The notes under the pieces are model-generated. The model was not told the DNA's origin, did not search any database, and saw only the letters and a list, made by a program, of their open reading frames with translations. Shown piece after piece: positions 23,421-36,100 of a stretch of 64,000 bases of DNA. How positions within the stretch are numbered: the first letter of the stretch is position 1; every line of letters starts with the position of its first letter. A program made the position numbers and the translations under genes. The stretch is from the NCBI RefSeq assembly GCF_020520425.1, contig NC_079492.1, positions 3,906,001-3,970,000 of the forward strand, given 5' to 3'. This stretch comes from Spinacia oleracea. Lineage: Eukaryota; Streptophyta; Magnoliopsida; Caryophyllales; Amaranthaceae.

Positions 23421-24194
23421 ACTTTATTGTCCCTATTATTTCATGCACATCATTCGCAAAGTCCATATTTTGCGACATTGAGGTCATACAATACTCGTAG
23501 CCTTACATGACGAATTTAAAGATATTAAAAAAATGTAACATTATTTTGATACAACTAACATATCCCATTGGAAAACCAAAATTGAAGTACATACAAAATA
23601 GTAATTATCACTTTCTTTTTGTGCTCGCAATATATTTGTTTAACCACATGCACTCCTCCGCCCAATCGATATGCAACAAATATCCAACCGTATACGAATG
23701 TTCAGGATTAAAAGCTTCAATTGGTGGATGTAGTACCCATGAAAAAGCTTTGTTTCCGAAGCATGCAAATACTTTTTCCATCACTCGATTACGTCCATTA
23801 GGCTGCATGAACGTTAAAAAATATATTCAAATGTAAAATCAACATGAGTTAATTTTTTTTAAACAAATAAGCCGATTTTGAACAACTTTTAAATTACGTT
23901 TAATAAAATCACTTTTAATAAACGAGGTTAAACCTGAACATACATGTGTTCGTTCATTTAAGTTCATGAATAACTCGTTTATTTACGCTCATGAACAAAC
24001 TCGTCTATTTATGTTCATAATGAAATAGTAAAGCATCAACAACGGGCCCGAGGGCCAATGGGCTAGCCCGACCCAAGTTCCAACATAGTAACCCCAACAA
24101 GGTTCAGCCTGCCCGGAAGTAACAAAAACAGGCGCATCTGAGTGCAACTCTGCGTTTCTGCAAGTGAAAGAGAGAGAGAAAGTGGAAGGAAAAA
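23421..24194. other. Spacer upstream of TYW2/3/4
   Basis: It holds Helitron-type sequence and short frames without recognisable domains. From 24030 it becomes more GC-rich, as expected for the promoter and leader of the gene starting at 24195. Confidence 0.4.
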
Positions 24195-27100
24195 ATGGAG
24201 TTCGAGAAGAGGAAAGCAGCAACAATGGCGGCCATAGCATCAACAGAAGCAGACAAATCTCCAAAAGGAACAATCGACGCACCAATCATACCTCTTCTCA
24301 ACACCATTAACCACCACCCTTCCTACTACACCACCTCCTCTTGCTCCGGCCGCATCTCCATTTTCTCTCACCTCCCAAACAAGCCCAAAGGAGGCACCTG
24401 GGCCTTCATCTCTCACGACCCAGTGGACCCCACTTCAATCCTCAACCTCATCTTCCCACCCACCACCACCACTACCACCACCACTACCACCACCACCGCC
24501 GCCGAGTCGACCAACTCAGACTCGTCCGAGTTAGTGTTCCGATTCGAGCCCCTGATTATTGCCGTGGAGTGCAAGGACGTGGGTGCGGCTCAGTTCTTGG
24601 TGGCATTGGCTATATCTCGTGGATTCAGGGAGTCTGGGATTACTAGTGTGAGTGCGAAGAGGGTGATTGTTGCAATCAGGTGTTCTATTAGGTTAGAGGT
24701 GCCATTGGGGTGTAAGGGTGGGATTAGGGTTTCCCCTGAGTATTTGAGGTATCTTGTGGAGATTGCTAATGATAAAATGGGTGCTAATTGGAAGAGGACT
24801 CAAGGGTTTTTAGAGGGTTTAAGGAAGAACGGGTTTGTTGAGCCCAACGATGCGGCCGAGGCTGAAGATGGGTTGGTTGGGTTCAGTGATGGTGTTGATG
24901 TTGATGTTGAGGGTGAAGAGGTGGATGGCAATCTAGAAGTGACTAATTTGGACAGAGATACTGGTAATTTTTGTTTTAATAGAGCTTTTTGTTTTGGTTT
25001 TGAAGCAATTTAAGGTCTTTGAATAGTGTTTTGGTTCATGTGATTATTTGTTTGGATGATCTTTGTTAACCAGAATTGCTCACTTAGTGTGGTTGCTTTC
25101 AAAATTGAGCACAATGCTAATGTTTGGTTCATACACTTGGTTTGTGTGCTTGACATATAATTTGAGTTGGTATTTATGTATGTTGTTCGATACTTGATTG
25201 TGGTTGCTAATAGTAGTGGACTTGTAGGACAATTGTGATATTTGATATGGTAATTTTTAGGCTACCTGCGTAGGAGAATGATGAGGAGAAAAAGAAGTGA
25301 TTTAGGCTAGTGTACAATTGGTTCATACACTTGGTTTGTGTGCTGGACATATAATTTGAGTTGTTATTTATGTATGTTGTTAGATACTTGATTGTGGTTG
25401 CTAATAGTAGTAGACTTGTAGGACAATTGTGATATTTGATATGGTAATTTTTAGGCTAGTTTGCTATTGCTTTTAAAGTTTTTAGTATAGAAGGAACTTT
25501 GTAGAAGACACCCAAAACTATTGTATAATACTACGTACATGAGACTATGAGAGGGCTACCTGTGTAGGAGAATGATGATGAGAAAAAAAGAAGTGATTTA
25601 GGCTAGTTTACAATTGCTTTTTAAAGTCGCTAGTATATAACAAACTTTGTAAAAGACACCCAACACTATTGTATAATACTGTTGCAGGACAGAAGTTACA
25701 GATAAAGAAAGATAAAGAAGTATAGAGAGAAGAGGTAACCAGGGAATTAGAGAAATAGAGAGAGATAGAGGAAATGTTCAGAGAGAGAGAAAGAGATTGG
25801 TATTGATTATTTTCATAAGTGATTACAAGCTATAGTTATGCTATTTGTAGCTTGAGCTAAACTGAATAAGAATTCTGTTATAACAACTTTTCCAGCTTTT
25901 AAATCTTTCTCTAATTATGTTCTGTAACATACTGTCCCCCTTCAAAAAAGACTTGTCCAAAGTCTTTAAGGAACAACAAAAGTGGGGTACTTAGCTTTAA
26001 AATCTGTAGCATTTTCCCAAGAAGCTTCATGAGCTTCAAAAGCATTCCATTGCAACCAAGTATTGAGTAACAACATGATTTTGCTGTTTAACAAATCTCC
26101 TATCCAACGTGGCTTTAGGATTAAGAATTATAGAATTAGGCTGACCTTGGAACCATGGTGGTATGTGAGCAGCAGGTAAAGTACCGTAAAATTTCTTCAA
26201 TTGAGACACATGAAAATTATCATGATTTTGAGCATCCTTAGGTAAAGACAACTTATAAGCCACCTTCCCAATCTTAGCCATGACTTGAAAAGGACCAAAG
26301 TGTTTAGGAGCCAACTTTTGGTCGGATCTGTGCTGAAGAGTCTGCCGTCTATAGTTTAAGCCATACCCACTCACCAACTTGAAGTTCTCTATCTAATATG
26401 TGCTTGTCAGCTTGGTTCTTCATCCTTGTTTGAGCCCTTGTCAAGTGATATTTAAGAGTTTGAATCATTAACTCTCTTTTCAATAAACTTCTATCAACTG
26501 TTTCAATCTTAGATTCCTAAGCCAAATAGGGTAAGTGAAGAGGGGAGGCTCGTTATAAACCACCTCAAATGGAGTTAACTGAATAGTTGGATGGAAGTGG
26601 GTGTTGTACCACCATTCTGCTAAGGATAACCATAAGCTCCAGTCTTTGGGAGAGTTACCACACATACACCTTAAGTACGTTTCAAGACACCTATTCACAA
26701 CTTCAGTTTGTCCATCTCGGGATGCTATGCTGTAGATATGTTGAACTCAGTCCCATACAAAGAGAATAACCCTTTCCAAAACAAACTTAGGAAAATGGGG
26801 TCTCTATCACTGACAATACTTTGTGGCCAACCATGAAGTTTAAATACAATGTCAATATAAGCTTGAGCTACTTGCAATGCAGTAAAAGGATGAGATAATT
26901 CTATGAAATGAGCATATTTACTCAGCCTATCCACAACTACAAATATCACAGTTTTGCCATGTGAGTTAGGCAATCCAGTAATAAAATCCATGCTCACATC
27001 AATCCAGACTTCCTCAGGAGTAGGTAAAGGTTGTAAGAATCCAGGACTGGCAACATTATCAAAATTTTAAGATTGACAAACTTGGCAAGTTCTAATAAAA

Positions 27101-30100
27101 CTTCTAACTGCCAAATGCATTCCTTTCCAGTAAAAACAGTTTTAAGTCTTTTGAAAGTGACGTCTCTACCTGAATGGCCTCCCTTTGGTGTTGAATGGTG
27201 CCAAGTAATCATTTTAAGTCTCAATTCTTCATCAGGACCTACTACTATTCTTCCTTTCTTCTTGAGCAACCCTGACTTCAAAGTAAACCCAACAAAACTA
27301 GGTAGATCTTGTAGTTCTTGAATGATATGGACTAAATTATAATCCAAATGATAGCTCCCTTTAATAAGAGCATTCAAATCTGATGAAATGACTGAAATGG
27401 CCAATAGCAACTCTGAACCAGGCGCCCTAGATAAGGCATCATTAGCCACATTTTCCTAGACCACTTCTGTATTCAATGTCATAGTCAAAGCCCATAAGCT
27501 TGGAGAGCTAGATTTGCTGGAATGGTGTGGAATTTTTTTGTTGAAGCTACCATTTCAAGCTTTTTTGATTAGTCTTCACTATAAAGTGGCTGCCTGAAAG
27601 GTACTGTTACCATTTTTGGACAACAAAGACTATGGCTAAAAGTTCTTTTTCATAAACAGACAACTTTTGCCATTTTGGTCCCAAAGTTCTGCTTATACAA
27701 GCCAATGGATGCCCGTCTTGCATTAACACAACTCCAATACCCAGATTAGAAGCATCATTTTCAACAATAAATTGCTTATTAAAGTTGGGTACAACCAACA
27801 CAGGAGAAGAAAGTAAAGCAACTTTCAGATGATTAAAAGCTGTTGTGGCACTATCACTCCATATAAAAGCTCCTTTGTTTAATAGTCATTAAGAGGTCTG
27901 TAGATTTGAGCATAACTCTTAACAAACTTTCTGCAGTAGCCACATAAGCCTAGGAAACTTCTTAATTCCTTCAAAGAAACAAGAATAGGCCAATGAGCTA
28001 CAACTTTAATTTTTTTAGGATCTGTCTACACCCCGTCAGCTGAAATAAAATGCCCCAAATATTCCACCTTTTTCATACCAAAAGAACATTTACTCTCCTT
28101 GGCAAACATCTGATGTTGGAGCATGAGTTCAAAGACTTGAGCTAAGTGTTGCAGATGAGTAGCTTTGTCTTGATTGTAGACTAGATGTCATAAAAAAAAA
28201 CCAGCACACACTTTCTTAATAAGGGCTTACAAACCTGATTCATCCAGCCTTGGAAAGAAGCCGGGGCTTTAGTAAGGCCAAAAGGCACTACTAGAAACTC
28301 AAAGTGACCGGTATGAGTTTTAAATGCTGTCTTAAAAACATCGGCAGGATGTAATCTCAATTGATGGTAACCAACCCTGAGATCTAGCTTAGTGAAGATT
28401 GTAGCACCAGCCAACTCATCAATAAGCTCTTCTACAGTAGGTATATGGAACTTGTCTTTGATGGTTATTTTGTTAAATTCCCTATAATCGATACAAAGCC
28501 TCCAAGTTCCATCTTTCTTACCTACTAATACTACAGGAGATGCAAATCTGGATAATTCCGCTATCCATCATTTCTTGCACTAACTGTTCTATGACATCCC
28601 TTTGCTTCAAGGGATACCCATATGGTCTGATATTAACAGGCTCATTATCATGTTTTAATGGGATTTTGTGATAAAAAACTCCTCTAAGTGGAGGTCATTC
28701 TGTAGGATCTTCAAAGATCTTACTGAATTTGTGTTTTAAAACCTCAAAAATCCTAATCAGTGCTCAAATTATCCTTCAAAACTACTGAATTCTCCTCTCA
28801 TACTCATCAGCTGCATTACACATAACCGAGCTGCATTATCAATCATCTTGGCAGAGATATCTCCTTCCCACACTTTCAACTTCTTTGGAGAAATACCCTT
28901 CAAAGTAAATTGAGTGTCATTCAGACTAAACTGCATCAACCGTTGTTAGAAGTCCCAAACAATCTGTCCCAAAGTACACAACCATTGGACCCCTAATACC
29001 ATATTACAACTTCCCAAAGGTATAAGCATCACATCTGTAGAAAAAAGTATGCTTATTCATTTCCCAAGTAAACTGCTGATACTTGTGGTTGCAAGCCAAA
29101 TGATTACCATCTGCTACTGCCACAACCAGAGCTTCAATAGCTTCTATGGAGCAACCCAACTTTTTTGGCTAAAGACATGTCCAGAAAGTTGTGGGTGCTG
29201 CCAGAATCTACTAAAATATGCAGTGGTTTGTCTCCATTTACTAGCCCAACAAGTCTCATGGTGTGGAAACCTTGATTTCCAGTCAAAGCATGTACAGATA
29301 TACAAAGTTCCCCAATAGTATCTTGATCTTCTACAGAATATTCACTATCTAGTTCAATATAACCACCAATGTCTACAGTAAACAATTGGGGTTCTTTAAA
29401 TTTACATTTATGATTCCTTGTATACTTCTCATCACAGTAATAACAAAGACCTTTTGCTATTTTTTCAGCCCCAACATCAGCAGGTATGTATTATTTCTTG
29501 CAGTTGGTTGGTAAGGCTGAATAGGTTTGATTTGGGGTGTAGGGAGTAAGGGAGGTTTATTTGCATTGGGGTTAAAAGGCTTGTGTTTGTGTTTGGTTTG
29601 ATCGGGGGTGTAGCCTTGCATATTTCATTGCATCACTAATGGAAGAAGGTTCAAAGGCTCTCACTAAAGGCTTAATAGTAGGTTTTAACCCTCCAATGAA
29701 GCTATGTAACACATAGTTAGATAATGCATGACCATTTTGGATCAAAGTAGCTCTGAGTTCTTCAAATTCATCAATATAACTCCCCAGAGAATCAACCTGA
29801 GACAGTTTATTAAAATGTTCTACTGCATTCATACCCTTCCTATCCTTAAATCTTGCAGTTAAATCCAGTATAAAATCATCCCAATCAACATGTTTTCTAA
29901 CAGCCAAATAGCTCGAAACCCATGTCTCAGCTTTATCAGTCATATACAAGCTAGCTAAATCAACCCTACACTCATCAGCAATTTTGCACAAAGAAAAATA
30001 TCTAATACACTTTTTAATCCATATTCTGGGATTTGTGCCATCAAAAGAAGGAATCTGCAATTTAGGAATCATACCTTGAGGTCTAACCTAATGATATCCT

Positions 30101-33100
30101 CGGTGTCCACCACGGCACCATCATGGCTTCCTCCTTGACTACCCTCATGAGTGTTATCCTTCAATTCCTTCAGCATTTGCATCATGATTTGCATACTACT
30201 AGCTTGTTCTTCCATTCTTCTTCCAACATTCTGACTTGCTTCTCCATATCTGAGAATTTTTTTGAAACTTCTCGAGATAGAGGTGCCAGAATTTCAATTT
30301 TTTCGTAATCTTTCAAGAAGAAAGCTGTCTGGGTTTTCACTCAGACCTTTTAACAAACACCATGAGCTCACAAACTCAATAATGGTGTCTGATGAATGGG
30401 CGAGTGGGCAACAGATTGGCTCTGATACCAATGTTGCTTGTCCTGCTGTATCAACTGACAGATAAAGAAGTATAGAGAGAAGAGGGAACCAGGGAATTAG
30501 AGAAATAGAAAGAGATGGAAGAAATGTTCAGAGAGAGAAAGAGATTGGTATTGATTATTTTCGTAAGTGATTACAAACTATAGTTATGCTATTTGTAGCT
30601 TGAGCTAAACTGAATACAAGGGTCAGAATTGTTAACAGAATTCTGTTATAACAACTTTTCCAGCTTTTAAACCTTTCTTTAATTCTGTTCTGTAACAAAT
30701 ACTACATATAGGAGTGGGCTACCTGTTATCGGAGAATGATGAGCAGAAAAAGAAGTGAGCATGAGGAACTTCTCCCTGTGAAACACCTTTGGGTATGTGT
30801 TGATTGTCCAACTTTCTCCTTGGGAAAGGCTAAAAGCCAATCAGTTTCTTGCGTTGACATCTTGATTTGACAGAAGAACTCGTGCTCTTATTGTATCACA
30901 TCTCTACGGAAAAATTTCTTTTGATAGGCAAAAACTTCTACCTTGGTATAACAAGGCTTGGACTTGAATGATTTGTTCCTTTTGCACAGAATAGAGTTTC
31001 TGTACAACTTTTCTTTTAAAACCTTTGGAACAAAAAAAAAATGTGACTGTGAGTTAAGTTGAAGGTGTGCAAATTTCTTGTAGTTTAGTACTCCATCGGC
31101 TTGTTTGGTACAAGGAAATAAATCATGGCACATAATAGCCAGTATGGAAATAAGAGTAGCATTTGCGGTGAAATGGGTTCTGATCCTATATTCTTACGAC
31201 CGACTATTGAGGGAGGTGGAATTGGACTTTGTTGAATTGAGTTATTGAGGGAATGAAACTAGATGGTTGCTTAAGAAAACAGTCCTACCTCCCATCTTCA
31301 TTTAAGACACTATACAGGAGTGTTTAGATACTTGTAAGACATTTTCCAAGAAAATGAGTAGGGGTAGAAATCAGATTTCCCAAGTGTTGAAAACAACCCT
31401 TCAATGTTGGAAACATTTTTCTTTCGTAATGAGAAGCCAAATTTCCTCCCGACTCCCTTTTTTTCTCCTCCAATCCATCTATCATTTCCCCTCCACTTCC
31501 ATTTTCTTTCTCTATACATTTTCTTATAAGGAGCCAGACAATCTAGTTTGTAGTTGTGTTTTTCACTTAAAAAATGTTATGTTTTCTGGTCAGATCCATA
31601 ATCTCATTCTCACTGTTTTCAGGAAGTAAAAGAATGTAAAATAGAAGCTGTGAGCATGTGATTAGCGTTATTGCAGTGGCTTAGTCCAAATTACACCCCT
31701 TTGTTGTAATCCAACTTTAATTGTGTTGGTCTGAGTGTTATTATGACAATCGATTATTGATGGTTGCAGGAAATCTATTCCTCCACTAAGAGAGCTAGTC
31801 TGAACTTTTTGAATCATTGGCAGGGCCACTGGGAAGTCCTGGCTCCAGCCTAGCCATTATTCCCATTAATGTTGTCGGAGAACATTTAGAGAGGCTGTTC
31901 CTATGGGGTCATTCTTCTTGTACTATTTGTAAAGCTGATCGCAGTGAGATTCTGATATATGGTGGTTTTGGAGGCATAGGGAGACATGCACGTAGAAGTG
32001 ACTGTTTACAGCTGGATCCATCATCTGGCCAATTATCTTTGTTAGATGTTAAGGGCTCTCCATCTCCACGTATGGGTCAAACATCTTCATTAGTTGGAGA
32101 CTTAATGATAGTTATTGGAGGCAGAACTGATCCTACCAATATCCTGGATGATTTATGGATCTTCGATATCATAAAAGCTGAATGGAAATTGGTTGGCAAC
32201 ATCGGTGATGTGTTTTCTCCAAGGTGATGATACAAATAACTACTGATAGTATTCTACTCGTAGTAGTTTTTGCTTTTTGAAGATATCTCTCGATTGACAA
32301 ATTAGCTAACGACGATATTTTATGCAGGCATCGTCATGCAGCTGCTGTTGTAGGTTCAAATATTTATGTATTTGGTGGACTTAATAACAACACATTGTAT
32401 TCTTCTTTACTTATGCTGGATGTGGATACATTAATATGGAAAGAGGTACAGGCTTGTGGAGAATTGCCCTGTGCTCGGCATTCACATTCATTAGTTGCTT
32501 ATGGTGATAAATTGTATTTGTTTGGTGGATACAATGGTGAGAGAGCATTGGGGGACCTTTATAGTTTCGATGTTCAAGACAATAAATGGGCAGAAGTAAA
32601 AACAGTTGGAAAGGGTCCTTATCCTAGGTTCTCGCACTCAATGTTTGTGTATAAAAAATATTTGGGAATAGTTGGGGGTTGTCCTGTCAGACAGCATTGC
32701 GAAGAGTTGTCCCTGCTTGACCTAAACTCTTTCTCATGGAAGCACGTGATCTTGAATTCAGTAGGCAAGCAATTGTTTGTTCGAAGCACTGCCAACATTG
32801 TCAATGATGATTTGGTTATAATTGGTGGTGGAGCATCCTGTTATGCGTTCGGCACAAAATTCAGTGAGCCATCAAAGATCAACTTGCTACCACTATTAAT
32901 TCTTGACGATGCTCCTGTGTCTTCTTTATCTAAAGAGAAACAGAGCACACCCCGTCACAAAGACACTGTTGAGAGAGGAAACAACAGTTTTGGTTTATTT
33001 CATAATGGAAGTGTACAATCATCTGATCTGGGTACTAACTTGAACGTGGATGACAAAGCACCAAGTAGAGATGTTGGACATACAACGAAGAACTCTTATT

Positions 33101-36100
33101 GGGTTTTAAAATTGCAAAAAAAGCACGCTAAATTAGGGAAAGACATACTCAAGAAGTTTGGTTGGCTGGATCTTGGTCGAAAGGTGTATTCCCATGAAGA
33201 TGGTACTTGTATATATTTCCCTATTACTGTGAAGTTCAGTGCTATATTCTCTGATGAGATATCCCAAAAGAGAGGGACAGTTGAAGGATTAAATGAACTT
33301 AATATGTCAAAAGATTCCATTGATTCCTGTGCTACTGCCTTGAATTTTCTAGTGGCTTGTGGTGCCACTAAGTACGTTGATGAGTTAGTTGCAATGAAGA
33401 AAACCTCTTTGTCTCCCTTGGAAGCAATGAAGGGAGCTGTGGCTTCGCTACTGAAACATAAAGGCCTACCTGAAGGGCTCTTAGAGGAGCTACCGACCAG
33501 GTTTCTTTTTAGCTTTGTTTTTTAATTTCCTCTTTTTCCTTTTTTCTCTGATCTGACTTTGTTGTTAAGTTTTTCTGTTCTAGAGTTGTCTCTCTTTAGG
33601 TTGTTATACTGGAAACTAGTTCTTGGACCCGTTCGACGAACGGGCTGGTTACATGTGGGTTTAAGTAGGCATTGGTTCCTTCAAAGAAAAAGTAGGCATT
33701 GGTAATAGTTAGTCTCCTCTTTTGCAGACATGTTCGTTGATGCTATGTTTTTGGCATTGGAAAAATGAAAATAGAGTAATGGATTAATGGAGTAACAACT
33801 TATTGAACACGGAGTAATACGTACTCACAGTTAGGGTATGTTTGGTATAAAATTTAGGAAAGGAAATGGAAAAGAAATAAATGAGAAGGGGAGAAGGTAT
33901 TGTTAGCTATTACCAATATTAGTTATTTGATATACCTTAGGAAATGAATCACTTGTAACAAATTGGGGATTGAGGAGGGTAACAATGTTGTTACCATAGG
34001 ATTTAGAGAGGTAACAAATGGTGGTACCCTTAGGAAATAGATTGTGTTACCACTCCTCTCATACCAAACATTAGGTAATGAAAATAGTTAATTGATGACA
34101 TTTCCATCACTTAAAAACTCTATACCAAACATGCTCTTAAAGGAGGAAAAAAGATTTTTGTTTTTTAATTGTCAATTGATATCTCTTTCCAATGTATCTG
34201 AAGTTTAGGCGACCGTTGTCAACTGATGTCCCTTCCGTTGATTGCGAAGTTGAACCTCAAACATTAGATCAACCATCTTTCCATGAAAAGAGGCCATTTT
34301 GATTTGTGAAATTGTTTCGTCTTGAGCTCAAATATTCCGGAAACTCTCCATCATAGCTTTTTGAGCTAATCTCTGAGGGAATTCCTTGGACTATAAAGGT
34401 GAATTGGTTTTTGGTGTCCGGAAATAGACTATGATACCCTCATTAACTTAACAATTAAATTGAATTAATTAAAAAAATGATTATTTATAATCAAATAACC
34501 AATAACGAAATACGAAGTACTAATACAAATCACAAATAAGATCTCTCTTTTCTATAGGGAAGTAATTGCAAGCTAACCTATTATTCCGTATTTGATTTAT
34601 AAAATCTAATAACACAATTTGGCTTTCTTTTATAATATCATGCGTGCACATATGTAATAATATTCATCAATATGTAAAATTATAAACAAACACGGGACTA
34701 CAAACAAAAACAGGGGAAAAAAAGACTACGCTGGTATTATTTAACAAACAGTAAATACTTCTTTAAAAAAACAGCAATACATCAATTTTAATCTAAAAAT
34801 GCTAATCTGGACTTTAGCTTCTCAACTACCATGACTAAATCATGGAATACCAACAAATCCTGGTTTCTGAATAGTAGTGTATCTATTTCCAATAGAGTCC
34901 CATTAATTGGTGTATGCAACGCATGACGAAGGCAATATCAAGAAAAAACACTTGTGATGTTCCTTATCTTATCTTCGGTTTGATTCCATGTGTAATTGTG
35001 ACGAAGAAAAACAAATACAGTATCACAAAAATAATCAAGCACGTTTAAATATGGGACTACAGAATAGTAGAATGCCATAAGGGGGAAATATCAGTTTTTT
35101 TTATGGAGGGGAATATTTTCATTACTCACCAAACAATAAATAAAAAAAAGAACGCAACAATACATCAATTTTGATCCTACAAGTTGGAAATTACGCCTAT
35201 TAAAGAAAAATACATGAACTTTACACCTTAAAACTGGAAATTAAACACACAAAAAAAGCAAAAGAAAAATTCCTGTCTCTGGCTCCCGATCATAGCATTA
35301 TTCTTGTCAAATATACTATGTTAAATAGAGGAAGGATTTGGATTAAGATATGAGAGACAGAATATCAATGACCGTTTGTACGAACGAAGAGTAACAGACA
35401 AATTATTAATGGTTTGGGGGGAAATTACATAGTAAGTGAAGGTTATTAAAGATGGGGAGAAAATGGTGGGGTGGAATTGAAGGTGAAATTTGAGATTGAT
35501 GCTAATTCGAGGCTCTATTGAAGGTTTTTTAGGGGTTTGTTTGAATTGAATGCAAAATCAAGATATTTCAATTCCAATTGAAGGTGATATTGGAGACTGA
35601 TGATGTTCGTGAAATCGTGAATCATAAATTTGAAAGTTGAAATTGATTATGAAATTGAATGATGGTTAATGAAAAGGAGGTTGAATTGGAATTGAATGAG
35701 AATGGGGAAGATGGAAGAGTAGTGACTGCGTTTTGCGGTGTTGCTGCCAGGATTTTTTTTTTAAATGAAAAGGAGGGTGATAGGATGGGACACGTGGCTT
35801 TATAGTTTTGGTTTTGGTTTTGTTTTTGTAAATACTAGGTATAGATTATTCATCAAGGAAAGTGCTTGGATGGATACAACTTTCTGTGATGATGTCTTTG
35901 TTTGCCTGATCTAAACTGAAGTTCGTATTCCATTTCTTAAGGTGGGAACGGCTTGGTGACATTGTTGTCCTTCCTATCACCTCGTTCAGAGATCCTTCCT
36001 GGGACACAATAGGTAGCGAGCTTTGGTCTGCTGTTGCTCAAATTCTTGGCGCTCGTCGTCTTGCTCGCCAGGTACACTATGTAATCTATTTACCGTGAGA

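Larger units (their letters stand above)
25680..30697 (-). mobile_element. Chromovirus (Gypsy) element, 5.0 kb, in TYW2/3/4 intron 1
   Basis: LTRs at 25680-25929 and 30432-30697 both run from TGTTGC to CTGTAACA and flank the internal region. A perfect 5-bp duplication AATAC lies at 25675-25679 and 30698-30702. The primer-binding site for initiator tRNA-Met (TTGGTATCAGAGCC on the minus strand) adjoins the right LTR, and a polypurine tract (GAAGGGGGACAG) adjoins the left. Order on the minus strand is gag, protease, RT, RNase H, integrase, chromodomain. The LTRs differ by indels and all frames are broken, so the copy is old and dead. Size and short LTRs suggest the Reina group. Confidence 0.92.

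Noticed and set aside
23507..23836. Frames of 109 (plus) and 66 (minus) codons
   Set aside because: No recognised domain. They overlap each other and probably lie in truncated Helitron DNA; a captured gene piece cannot be excluded without a search.
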